A stretch of DNA of 7,128 nt from DATILL01 sp035476575 (GCA_035476575.1 DATILL010000090.1:1-7128); one strand, 5' to 3'. Positions 1 to 5,731 are shown, counted from the stretch's first letter. Program-made: numbers and translations. The notes: a model not told the origin generated them from the sequence alone.

Positions 1-1
1 G

Positions 2-892
2 ATGGTGTGGCTGCTCACCCGGTTCACCAGCTGGCTGACGCGCGCGCTGCGGCTGCCCGAGCGCAAGCTGGTGACCCGCGAAGATCTCGAGCTGATGCTC
101 AAGGGGCCGGCCACCGCCAAGGCGGGCGGCGAGATCACCGAAGGCGAGCGCAAGATGATCTCGCGCATCTTCGAGTTCACCGACACCACCGTACACGACG
201 TGATGGTGCCGCTCTCCGACGTGGTGGCGCTCTCGGAGGACACCGATCTCGACGTCGCGTCGCGCGAGGTCGAGGACAAGCAATACACGCGCTTTCCTGT
301 TTATAAAGAACGCATCGATCGCATCGTCGGCACGGTGCACGCGTTCGACGTGCTCAAGGCGGGCAAGGCGCACAGCAAGGTGGGGCTGATCGCGCGCGCG
401 CCGATCTTCGTGCCCACCAGCCAGCCGGCGGTCGACCTGCTGGTCGAGCTGCAGCGGGCGCGGCAGGGCATGGCCATCGTCGTCGACGAATATGGCGGCG
501 CCGTCGGCATCGCCACCATCGAGGACATCCTCGAGGAGATCGTCGGCGAGATCACCGACGAGTACGACGTGGAGCGGCCGCCGGTGGAGTGGCTGGACAC
601 CGACACGGCCCGGGTGACCTCCCGGCTGTCGGTGCAGGACCTGGCCGGGCTGTTCGACGTCGCGCTGCCGAACGGCGAGGTGGAGACGGTGGCCGGCCTG
701 CTGGCGCACCTGCTCGGCCGGGTGCCGATCCCGGGAGCCGAGGTCGAGGTGGGCGGGCTGCGGCTGGTGGCGGAGAGCGCGACCGGGCGGCGGAACCGGA
801 TCGACAGCGTGCTGGTCAGCCGGTTGGCCCGGCTGCGTCGGGCTGGCCGGGACGACGGTACGGAGGAGGAGCCGAACGGCGATGGATCCTGA
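2..892 (+). CDS. CorC/HlyC-family CBS-domain membrane protein, 3' part (gene begins upstream of the window)
   Basis: This is the cytoplasmic part of a CNNM/CorC-type protein, a family linked to divalent cation (Mg/Co) efflux and often annotated hemolysin. The first in-frame Met lies at base 2, but the usual N-terminal DUF21 membrane domain is absent, so the true start is upstream. Residues 1-18 may be the end of the last membrane-proximal helix. A CBS pair spans about residues 62-122 and 130-190, with the conserved DVMVP motif near 66-70 and DEYGG at 162-166 followed by the IEDILEEIVGEI segment (173-184). A CorC_HlyC C-terminal domain covers about 200-275. It overlaps the next gene by 11 bases. 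The order corC-like/small deaminase-like/era is known from mycobacteria (Rv2366c-Rv2365c-Rv2364c, from memory). Codon use changes sharply near base 500-575: arginine is CGC 10 and CGG 4 before, and CGG 12, CGT 1 and CGC 0 after. Confidence 0.9.
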   Translation: MVWLLTRFTSWLTRALRLPERKLVTREDLELMLKGPATAKAGGEITEGERKMISRIFEFTDTTVHDVMVPLSDVVALSEDTDLDVASREVEDKQYTRFPVYKERIDRIVGTVHAFDVLKAGKAHSKVGLIARAPIFVPTSQPAVDLLVELQRARQGMAIVVDEYGGAVGIATIEDILEEIVGEITDEYDVERPPVEWLDTDTARVTSRLSVQDLAGLFDVALPNGEVETVAGLLAHLLGRVPIPGAEVEVGGLRLVAESATGRRNRIDSVLVSRLARLRRAGRDDGTEEEPNGDGS

Positions 893-1220
893 GGACGCCA
901 AGATCGTGACCCTGGCCCGGGCGGCCCGGGCCCGGATGGCCGCCGCCCAAGACGCCGCCATCCAGGGCGCCGCGGTCCGCGACACCGACGGGCGCACCTA
1001 CGCGGCGGTCACCGTCGACCTGCCGTCGCTGAAGCTGTCGGCCCTGCAGGTCGCCGTGGCGATGGCGGTGGCCAGCGGGGCGGAGGGCCTGGAGGCGGCC
1101 GTGGTGGTCGGGGCCGTGGATGTCGCGGACGAGGAGGGGGTGGCCGCGGTACGAGACCTCGCCGCGACGGCTCCGGTGCTGCTGGCCGGGCCGGACGGCG
1201 TCGTCACCGGGACCGCGTAA
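882..1220 (+). CDS. Small cytidine-deaminase-like protein lacking catalytic zinc residues
   Basis: A 112-residue protein that aligns by eye with the cytidine deaminase fold: the stretch GAAVRDTDGRTYAAVTVDLP (29-48) matches the core strands, and SALQVAVAMAVASGAEG sits where active enzymes have the zinc-binding C/H-A-E helix. The Cys/His-Ala-Glu motif is replaced by A-L-Q, and the later P-C-x-x-C zinc motif is replaced by a cysteine-free segment (there is no Cys in the whole protein). It is therefore unlikely to deaminate nucleosides, and its role is unknown. Start choice: ATG at 882 has a strong GGAGGAG Shine-Dalgarno about 10 bases upstream, inside the end of the CorC-like gene. The 11-base overlap with that gene implies co-transcription and coupled translation. 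The mycobacterial counterpart between corC-like and era is a conserved hypothetical of similar size. Confidence is high that it is a gene, moderate for the fold. Confidence 0.85.
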   Translation: MDPEDAKIVTLARAARARMAAAQDAAIQGAAVRDTDGRTYAAVTVDLPSLKLSALQVAVAMAVASGAEGLEAAVVVGAVDVADEEGVAAVRDLAATAPVLLAGPDGVVTGTA

Positions 1221-1234
1221 GGCGCCGACGAGGT

Positions 1235-1600
1235 TTAGCGAGGGAGGAACACGACCCGGTCGGGGCCGATGCCGTCAGGTGTCGACAGCAAGGCGGCGAG
1301 CGCGCCCACGATGGCGCCGGTGAACGAGCGGTCCTGAGGAAAGGTCTTGGTCGAGACCAGGATCAGCCCGGCGTGCCGCCGGCCCGCGGACTTATGCCGG
1401 GCGTCGAGGGGGGCGAGGTCCTTGACGTTCGCCGTGACCAGGGCGCGGCTCACGGTGGCCGCTTCGGCCAGGATCTGCTCGTCGGGGAGCCCGACCAGCC
1501 CGGGGTCAGCGACCACTGCCACGACATCGTGGCTGCGCTTGCGCAGCTGTCCGGCGATCTCGTCGGCGAACATCTCGTCCAACAGCAGCGGGTAGGTCAC
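1235..1600 (-). CDS. DUF5615 PIN-like toxin of a type II toxin-antitoxin pair
   Basis: A 121-residue protein with the features of DUF5615 PIN-like proteins, predicted RNases of toxin-antitoxin systems. Visible acidic or polar candidates for the metal site are D8-E9 in LLLDEMF, D40-E41 in LPDEQIL, and N58/D61 in VTANVKDL; HDVVAV at 24-29 is the usual second strand. The start is GTG at 1600-1598, which overlaps the antitoxin stop by four bases (GTGA), the typical arrangement for translational coupling in such modules. It converges with the deaminase-like gene, 14 bases away, and no terminator hairpin is evident between them. Family assignment is from sequence motifs; RNase activity is inferred and not shown for this protein. 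Confidence 0.85.
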   Translation of the reverse strand: MTYPLLLDEMFADEIAGQLRKRSHDVVAVVADPGLVGLPDEQILAEAATVSRALVTANVKDLAPLDARHKSAGRRHAGLILVSTKTFPQDRSFTGAIVGALAALLSTPDGIGPDRVVFLPR

Positions 1601-2049
1601 CGCTCGCGGGCCAGTAGCTGCCGCTCGCGCTGCCAGGCCTGGTCAGCGGCGTCCTCGGCTGCTGACGCGGCGTCGATCTCAGCGTCGATCTCGTCAGGGT
1701 AGGAGGCCCAGTACCGCACCGCGGTCCGGACCAGCCGCGGCGGAAGGCCCGAGTTGGCCGCGACGAGCCCGAGAACGTCCTCCTCGGCCAGCTCCGGCTC
1801 CGTGACGCGGGCGGACCTGAGCGCGCGAACGACCTCCCACACGTCAGGTCCGCCTACGAGCCCGGCTCGCCGGCCGGTCACCCCGTCCCGAAACGCGATG
1901 CCAGGGTGCTCGATCGTCCGCAGGCCCTCGTCGACCAGCCGGTTCGCCGCCGACGACAGGGAAGAGCCGGGGTGGGAGGCGACGTACGCGGCAAGCCGCT
2001 CGCCGACGGCGTGCTCGAACCGTACCGGTGTTGCCGAGCGCCTACTCAT
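1597..2049 (-). CDS. Ribbon-helix-helix/DUF433-type antitoxin
   Basis: A 150-residue protein from ATG at 2049. Residues about 6-43 (TPVRFEHAVGERLAAYV... to NRLVDEGLR) fit a CopG/Arc ribbon-helix-helix DNA-binding unit. Residues about 46-118 resemble DUF433 regions, with HPGIAFRDGVTGRRAGL, GPDVWEVVRAL, and a C-terminal helix pair containing RTAVRYWASYPDEID. The acidic/helical tail (119-150) probably contacts the toxin. A GTG/ATG further upstream (up to 2085) would add 12 residues, but ATG 2049 gives the expected N-terminus. No Shine-Dalgarno precedes it; instead TACCGT ends six bases before the ATG, suggesting a leaderless mRNA. Antitoxins of this kind normally repress their own operon, and a palindrome lies exactly over the start. 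RHH-DUF433 partners of DUF5615 toxins are a recurring pairing. Confidence 0.85.
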   Translation of the reverse strand: MSRRSATPVRFEHAVGERLAAYVASHPGSSLSSAANRLVDEGLRTIEHPGIAFRDGVTGRRAGLVGGPDVWEVVRALRSARVTEPELAEEDVLGLVAANSGLPPRLVRTAVRYWASYPDEIDAEIDAASAAEDAADQAWQRERQLLARER

Positions 2050-2067
2050 GACTACACGGTAGTCGTG
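2047..2067 (-). promoter_or_regulatory. Candidate autoregulatory operator at the antitoxin start
   Basis: A perfect inverted repeat GACTAC-ACG-GTAGTC (+ strand 2050-2064) extends to 9-base arms with a single mismatch when the flanks are included. It overlaps both the -10-like hexamer and the ATG of the antitoxin gene, where binding by the RHH antitoxin would block transcription. The repeat is seen directly; its use as an operator is inferred. Confidence 0.55.
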
Positions 2068-2085
2068 CCATGTCGCCGGGAGCAA
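2056..2085 (-). promoter_or_regulatory. Putative leaderless promoter of the toxin-antitoxin operon
   Basis: On the - strand, TTGCTC (2085-2080), an 18-base spacer, and TACCGT (2061-2056, fits TAnnnT) lie with six bases between the -10 element and ATG 2049. There is no Shine-Dalgarno, so the transcript may begin at the start codon, common in actinobacteria. The -35 match is weak (3 of 6). Confidence 0.4.
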
Positions 2086-2135
2086 GCGACGCTCCTGGCC
2101 TTCTGAAAGCGAGCAGGTCGGTCACGAGAGCGCGG

Positions 2136-3282
2136 TCAGTACCGGTGGCCACCGGGCAGCGCGCCTCCCTCCGCGGCCGGGCCGCTGCCGCGGGCCCGGG
2201 CCACCGCGTCGTCGTGCAGCACGTATGCCGGTGACAGCTCCACCTCGTCGTAGTAGCGGTGGAAGACGCCGGTGGCAGAGCCGGACATCGGGGGCATGAT
2301 CCAGCTCCAGTCGGCCGGCCCGCACCGGCCGGCCCGCTTCTCCTGGGCCAGGTGGGTGAGAAAACGGTCCGACTGGGTGTGGTGGTCGGTGATGGTCACG
2401 CCCGCGGTGTCGAAGGAGTGCAGGACGGCGACGTTCAGCTCAACCAGGGCGCGGTCCCGCCACAGCGACCGGTCGTCGGTGGTGTCCAGGCCGAGCCGGT
2501 CGGCCAGCGCGGGAAGCAGGTTGTACCGGTCGGTGTCGGCCAGGTTGCGGCGCCGATCTCGGTGCCCATGTACCAGCCGTTGAACGGCGCGGCCGGGTAG
2601 TGGACCCCGCCGATCTCCAGGCACATGTTGGAGATGGCCGGCACGGCGTACCAGCGCAGCCCGAGCCCGGCGAACCAGGAGTACACCGGGTGCGCCAGCG
2701 GCACCTCGCCGATGGCCTGCCGGGTAGGTCGAACAGCTCCGGCTTGGCGACCCGTCGTCGATCAGCAGCGGCAGCACGTCGAACGGCGAGCCGGTCCGCC
2801 GAGCCAGCCGAGCCGGATGGCGAGCTCGGTGAAGCCGACCGTGCGCGGGTCGCCGGCGATGGTGCCGTCCGGCCGCACGTGGCCGGCGTAGCGGACGAGC
2901 TGCTCGTTCCAGATCCGCGGGCCGGGCGCCTCCGGGTGTCTGGGCGAAGACGGTGACGACCGGCCGGACCCGGCCGCCGTTGGTGGCGAACCGCAGGTGC
3001 CTGGCCGCCTCGGCCGCGATGGCGGCTGGGTCGCAGCTCGCGGCGGCCCTGCACCCGCAGGCTGCGCCAGTACAGCCGGCCGATGCACCGGGCGGAGTTG
3101 CGCCAGGCGACCCGGGCGCCGTACTCCAGCTCCTCGGGAGTGTGCCGGTAGATGCCGGTGCGGTGGATCTCCCGGCGGATCTCGCGCATCCTGCGCGGCA
3201 TCGAGATCGGGTCTCGCGTCTCGTCGTGGTACTGCCGGATGAACTCTTCGGCTGCGGCCGGATCGACCGGATCCCGGCTGGA
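2136..3282 (-). pseudogene. nos: Bacterial nitric oxide synthase oxygenase, broken by multiple frameshifts
   Basis: Bacterial NOS makes NO and citrulline from arginine with a haem-thiolate site, borrowing electrons from separate reductases. Pieces in three frames join into one near-complete homologue: EEFIRQYHDE and YRHTPEELEYGARVAWRNS with the haem Cys in ARCIGRLYW (codon 3087-3085); RHLRFATNGGRVRPVVTVFA; GPRIWNEQLVRYAGH; FDVLPLLIDDGSP; KPELFDLPG; GLGLRWYAVPAISNMCLEIG; APFNGWYMGTEIG with the arginine-binding Glu (2560-2558); NLADTDRYNLLPALADRLG; DRALVELNVAVLHSFD; DWSWIMPPMSGSA; HRYYDE. Breaks lie near 3032, 2944, 2935, 2792, 2746, 2718 and 2551; each is repaired by adding one base (two at 3032). 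No in-frame start exists between 3202 and 3603. ATG 3491, ten bases after GGAGG, would need one more added base and gives a long N-terminal extension, so the 5' end is uncertain. It may be a true pseudogene or a locally misread intact gene. Confidence 0.85.
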
Positions 3283-3640
3283 CGGCGCCGTGCCGGCTGA
3301 TAATCGGCGCTGGCTGGCAGCGGGTCCGGCCAGCGCCGCGTTGTTCAGGATGGGTATGGTGCCCGGGATCGCGGCGGCCGCCGATGCGGCGGTTACCGTG
3401 CCCCGTCCGAGCGCTGCAGCCGGTCTTGTGACCCGGCGGGTCTGCCTTGCTCCTCCTGCGATGACCGTGGCCTCAACGCGGCGCGTGTCATAGCGGTGTG
3501 TCCTCCAGTTCCCGAAGTCAGCACTGACCCCGCCCGACGAGGGAACAGGGTGCCACCGACTCAGGCGTACCGCTAGAGCTGCGGATATGTCGGCGTTACG
3601 GCGTTACGGCGTTTCGGAAGCGAAGGGGAACGTGGCGAAA
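3283..3640. other. Region upstream of the NOS homology: possible N-terminal extension and promoter
   Basis: No independent gene is recognised. On the - strand the NOS frame stays open back to a TAA at 3606-3604 but lacks ATG, GTG or TTG. ATG 3491-3489 with GGAGG at 3505-3501 looks like a genuine translation start, yet its frame hits TAA near 3395; one missing base around 3470 would join it to the NOS frame and give an Ala-rich extension of about 70 residues. Other structure: palindrome GTCAG-CA-CTGAC at 3517-3528, and three 8-base repeats at 3592-3615. No convincing -10/-35 pair was found. Confidence 0.4.
3592..3615. repeat. Three tandem copies of an 8-bp unit (GGCGTTAC)
   Basis: GGCGTTAC at 3592-3599 and 3600-3607, then GGCGTTTC at 3608-3615 with one change. 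They lie between the katA terminator hairpin and the NOS 5' region, where a NOS promoter would be expected. They could be binding sites for a regulator on one face of the helix roughly every three quarters of a turn, or simple slippage; nothing in the sequence decides. Confidence 0.6.
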
Positions 3641-3685
3641 CCCGGCAGGTGGGCGTGCGGTCGCCCACCCGCGCCGCCTGCCGGG
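3641..3685 (-). terminator. Hairpin terminator downstream of katA
   Basis: A 9-bp perfect outer stem pairs CCCGGCAGG (3641-3649) with CCTGCCGGG (3677-3685), and an inner stem pairs TGGGCG (3650-3655) with CGCCCA (3662-3667) around a six-base loop. It begins 15 bases after the catalase stop. It has no U-tract, as is common for actinobacterial terminators. It should separate katA transcription from NOS. Confidence 0.65.
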
Positions 3686-3699
3686 GGCCCGACGGGTGG

Positions 3700-5148
3700 T
3701 CAGCCGCCGCTCACGCCCTTGGCGACGCGGGCGCCGAGGTCGGGGTCGACGTTGGCCCAGTACTCCAGCACGCGGGGCAGCATGGCGTCGGTGACGCCGC
3801 CCTTGATGTGCCCGACGATGTTGCCGGCCAGGTGCTCACGGTCGGTCTCCGACAGCACCTCGCGGTAAAGGGTGCCCGGCTGGCCGAAGTCGTCGTCCTC
3901 GGCGTGCAGGGTGTACGCCGAGCGGACGATGTCGGCGGTGAGGCGGTAGGTCTCGTGCTCGTACAGCTCCGGGCTGGCCTTCGGGCCGCCATACGAGTTC
4001 GGCGCGTAGACCGGGTCGCTGGGGTTGCTGTACCGCATCGCGCCGTCCTTGTTGTACGAGCGCACCGGCACCTTCGGCTGGTTGACTGGGAGCTGCAGGT
4101 AGTTCGGCCCGATCCGGTAGCGGTGCGTGTCGGGGTAGGAGAACAGCCGGCCCTGCAGCATCTTGTCCGGGCTGGGGCCGATGCCAGGGACCATGTTGGC
4201 CGGCTCGAACGCGGCCTGCTCGATCTCGGCGAAGTAGTTCTCCGGGTTGCGGTTGAGGACCAGCCGGCCGATGGTGATCGGCGGGTAGTCGCCGTGCGGC
4301 CAGACCTTGGTCAGGTCGAACGGGTTGAACCGGTAGCCGGCGGCGTCCTCGAACGGCATGATCTGCATCTCCAGCCGCCAGGCGGCCTCCTGGCCGCTGG
4401 CGATCGTGGTGTGCAGGTCGCGGATGTGATAGTCATGGTCCTCGGCGGTCATCGCCTTGGCCTCGGCGTCGGTAAAGTTCTCGATGCCCTGCTCGGTCTT
4501 GAAATGGTACTTCACCCAGAACTTCGCGCCGCTGGCGTTGGTCCACATGAAGGTGTGGCTGCCGTAGCCGTTCATGTGGCGCCAGGTCTTCGGGGTGCCC
4601 CGGTCGCTCATCAGGAGGGTGACCTGGTGCGCCGACTCCGGCGAGAGGGTCCAGAAGTCCCACTGCATGTTGTTGTCGCGCAGGTGGGTGTCGGCGCGAC
4701 GCTTCTGCGAATGGATGAAGTCAGAGAACTTCTGCGGGTCGCGGATGAAGAAGACCGGCGTGTTGTTGCCGACCAGGTCGTAGTTGCCGTCCTCGGTGTA
4801 GAACTTCAGCGCGAAGCCGCGCGGGTCGCGGACCGTGTCCGGGAAGCCGAGCTCGCCGGCCACGCTGGAGAAGCGCAGGAGAACGTCGGTCCGGGTGCCC
4901 TTGGCGAAGACCTTGGCCTTGGTGTACTGCGAGACGTCCTCGGTGGCCTCGAAGTAGCCGTAGGCGCCGCCGCCCTTGGCATGTACGACCCGCTCGGGGA
5001 CCCGCTCCCGGTTGAACTGCGCCATCTTCTGGATCAGGTAGTGGTCCTGGAGCAGCAGCGGGCCATTTGTGCCGACGGACAGCGAATGCTCGTCGCTGGG
5101 TGCCGGGATCCCCGCATCGGTGGTGGTCACCGGGCTTGCCTCGGTCAT
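3700..5148 (-). CDS. katA: Monofunctional haem catalase, small-subunit clade 3
   Basis: A complete 482-residue catalase (2 H2O2 to O2 and water; cytoplasmic, normally tetrameric with NADPH). The distal His is H56 in RVVHAKG within FNRERVPERVVHAKG; the distal Asn lies in LVGNNTP (N128/N129); and the haem-ligand Tyr is Y338 in RLFSYPDTHRYR. FALKFYTEDGNYDL, FFIRDPQKFSDFIHSQKR and the PFDLTKVW segment are all typical, and the length fits the small-subunit class (about 480-500). ATG 5148 is preceded by AAGGA six to ten bases upstream. The gene lies 72 bases after a Fur-family regulator on the same strand, like catR-catA in Streptomyces or furA-katG in mycobacteria, so peroxide-induced derepression by that regulator is likely. 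The gap holds a 17-bp tandem repeat. It is free of frameshifts, unlike NOS just downstream. Confidence 0.97.
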   Translation of the reverse strand: MTEASPVTTTDAGIPAPSDEHSLSVGTNGPLLLQDHYLIQKMAQFNRERVPERVVHAKGGGAYGYFEATEDVSQYTKAKVFAKGTRTDVLLRFSSVAGELGFPDTVRDPRGFALKFYTEDGNYDLVGNNTPVFFIRDPQKFSDFIHSQKRRADTHLRDNNMQWDFWTLSPESAHQVTLLMSDRGTPKTWRHMNGYGSHTFMWTNASGAKFWVKYHFKTEQGIENFTDAEAKAMTAEDHDYHIRDLHTTIASGQEAAWRLEMQIMPFEDAAGYRFNPFDLTKVWPHGDYPPITIGRLVLNRNPENYFAEIEQAAFEPANMVPGIGPSPDKMLQGRLFSYPDTHRYRIGPNYLQLPVNQPKVPVRSYNKDGAMRYSNPSDPVYAPNSYGGPKASPELYEHETYRLTADIVRSAYTLHAEDDDFGQPGTLYREVLSETDREHLAGNIVGHIKGGVTDAMLPRVLEYWANVDPDLGARVAKGVSGG

Positions 5149-5174
5149 GGCAGTCCTTTTCCTGGGTTTTGGGC

Positions 5175-5242
5175 CTGTGCTGGGTATTGGTCTGTGCTGG
5201 GTATTGGTCTGTGCTGGGTATTAGTCCGTGCTGGGCTTTGGT
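5175..5242. repeat. 17-bp tandem repeat, four copies, between fur and katA
   Basis: Units at 5175-5191 and 5192-5208 are identical (CTGTGCTGGGTATTGGT on the + strand). The third, 5209-5225, differs by one base, and the fourth, 5226-5242, by three. The fur stop codon TAA (5223-5221) lies in the third unit, so the array straddles the end of fur and the katA leader. Because 17 is not a multiple of three, copy-number change would alter the spacing between the genes, and the fur C-terminus only if the fourth or third unit were affected. On the - strand each intergenic unit carries AATACC. The array may be regulatory or a slippage-prone spacer. Confidence 0.9.
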
Positions 5243-5691
5243 GTGCAGGCTGGGCAGATCCCCCAGAAGGTGACCTCGGCCTCGTCGACGGCGAAGCCGG
5301 CGGGCTGGGGGAATGAGTCCAGGCAGGGGGCGGCACCGGCGACGCAGTCGACGTCCTCGATGGCGCCACATGCCCGGCAGATCAGGTGGTGATGGTTGTC
5401 CGCCACCCGGTTCTCGTACAGTGCCGGCATGCCGGCTGGCTCGATCCGACGCAGCAGCCCGGCCGCGGTGAGCGCGCGCAGCACGTCGTAGATCGCCTGG
5501 GTGGAGACCGAGCCGATGCGCAGGCGCACCGCCTGGGCGATCGCGTCGACCGGCCGGTGGGTGCCGTTCGGGATGGACTCCAGGACCGCGACCCGCGGCG
5601 CCGTGACACGCAGGCCGGCCGTGACCAGCCGCTCGCGCACCGTCCGCTCGCCTGTGGTCCGCTCGCCTGTGGTCCGCTCGCCTGTGGGCAC
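5221..5691 (-). CDS. Fur/CatR (PerR-like) metalloregulator
   Basis: A 156-residue Fur-family repressor. Residues about 20-95 form the winged helix (GLRVTAPRVAVLESI, SVSTQAIYDVLRALTAAGLL, RRIEPAG). The dimerisation/metal domain follows, with NHHHLICRACGAIEDVD (99-115) carrying the His-rich metal site and Cys105/Cys108, which with C146/C149 (WGICPAC) make the structural zinc site. Position before a catalase suggests a peroxide-sensing CatR/FurA role, as in actinobacteria; iron or zinc sensing cannot be excluded. The N-terminus has TGERT repeated three times from a 15-bp DNA repeat, unlike normal family members. Start GTG 5691 lacks a Shine-Dalgarno, but a -10 element ends six bases upstream, supporting a leaderless start there. 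An alternative is GTG at residue 18 (5640). The last residues fall in the 17-bp repeat array. Confidence 0.93.
   Translation of the reverse strand: MPTGERTTGERTTGERTVRERLVTAGLRVTAPRVAVLESIPNGTHRPVDAIAQAVRLRIGSVSTQAIYDVLRALTAAGLLRRIEPAGMPALYENRVADNHHHLICRACGAIEDVDCVAGAAPCLDSFPQPAGFAVDEAEVTFWGICPACTPKPSTD
5642..5686. repeat. 15-bp in-frame tandem repeat in the fur N-terminus (3 copies)
   Basis: GTCCGCTCGCCTGTG (+ strand) occurs exactly three times, at 5642-5656, 5657-5671 and 5672-5686. The period is five codons, so gain or loss of units changes protein length without a frameshift. It encodes TGERT repeats just before the DNA-binding domain. Confidence 0.9.
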
Positions 5692-5697
5692 AGTGCG

Positions 5698-5726
5698 ACG
5701 CTAGAAGCTTTTCTGGAATGAGTCAA
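5698..5726 (-). promoter_or_regulatory. Promoter of the fur-katA unit, probably leaderless
   Basis: On the - strand TTGACT (5726-5721; five of six to the consensus -35), an exact 17-base spacer, and TAGCGT (5703-5698; TAnnnT). Six bases separate the -10 from GTG 5691, placing the transcription start at or next to the start codon. This is the best promoter in the window. Confidence 0.7.
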
Positions 5727-5731
5727 GAAAA
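5709..5731. promoter_or_regulatory. Candidate Fur/CatR operator (A+T-rich inverted repeat)
   Basis: TTTTCTGGA-ATGAG-TCAAGAAAA: 9-base arms with eight of nine pairs matching around a 5-base centre. It overlaps the -35 hexamer and spacer of the fur promoter and is strikingly A+T-rich for this genome. Fur-family repressors typically bind A+T-rich inverted repeats and control themselves. The repeat is seen; the binding is inferred. Confidence 0.6.

Noticed and set aside
2050..2085. Longer antitoxin start at 2085
   Set aside because: It would translate through the candidate promoter and palindrome and adds 12 residues ahead of the usual RHH N-terminus; ATG 2049 is better.
2136..3201. Programmed ribosomal frameshifting as an explanation for the NOS pieces
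   Set aside because: Seven shifts in one gene without slippery sites or stimulatory structures is not credible; sequencing loss or pseudogene decay fits.
3517..3528. Palindrome GTCAG-CA-CTGAC upstream of NOS as an operator
   Set aside because: Five-base arms are short enough to occur by chance, and no promoter element is placed to make sense of it.
5175..5242. CRISPR array
   Set aside because: The 17-bp units are directly adjacent with no spacers and no cas genes are nearby; it is a simple tandem repeat.
3649..5316. A 555-codon open frame on the + strand
   Set aside because: It is antisense to katA and fur, which have clear catalase and Fur motifs. Its length is a by-product of high GC, and the composition is Val/Arg/Gly-rich with no family.
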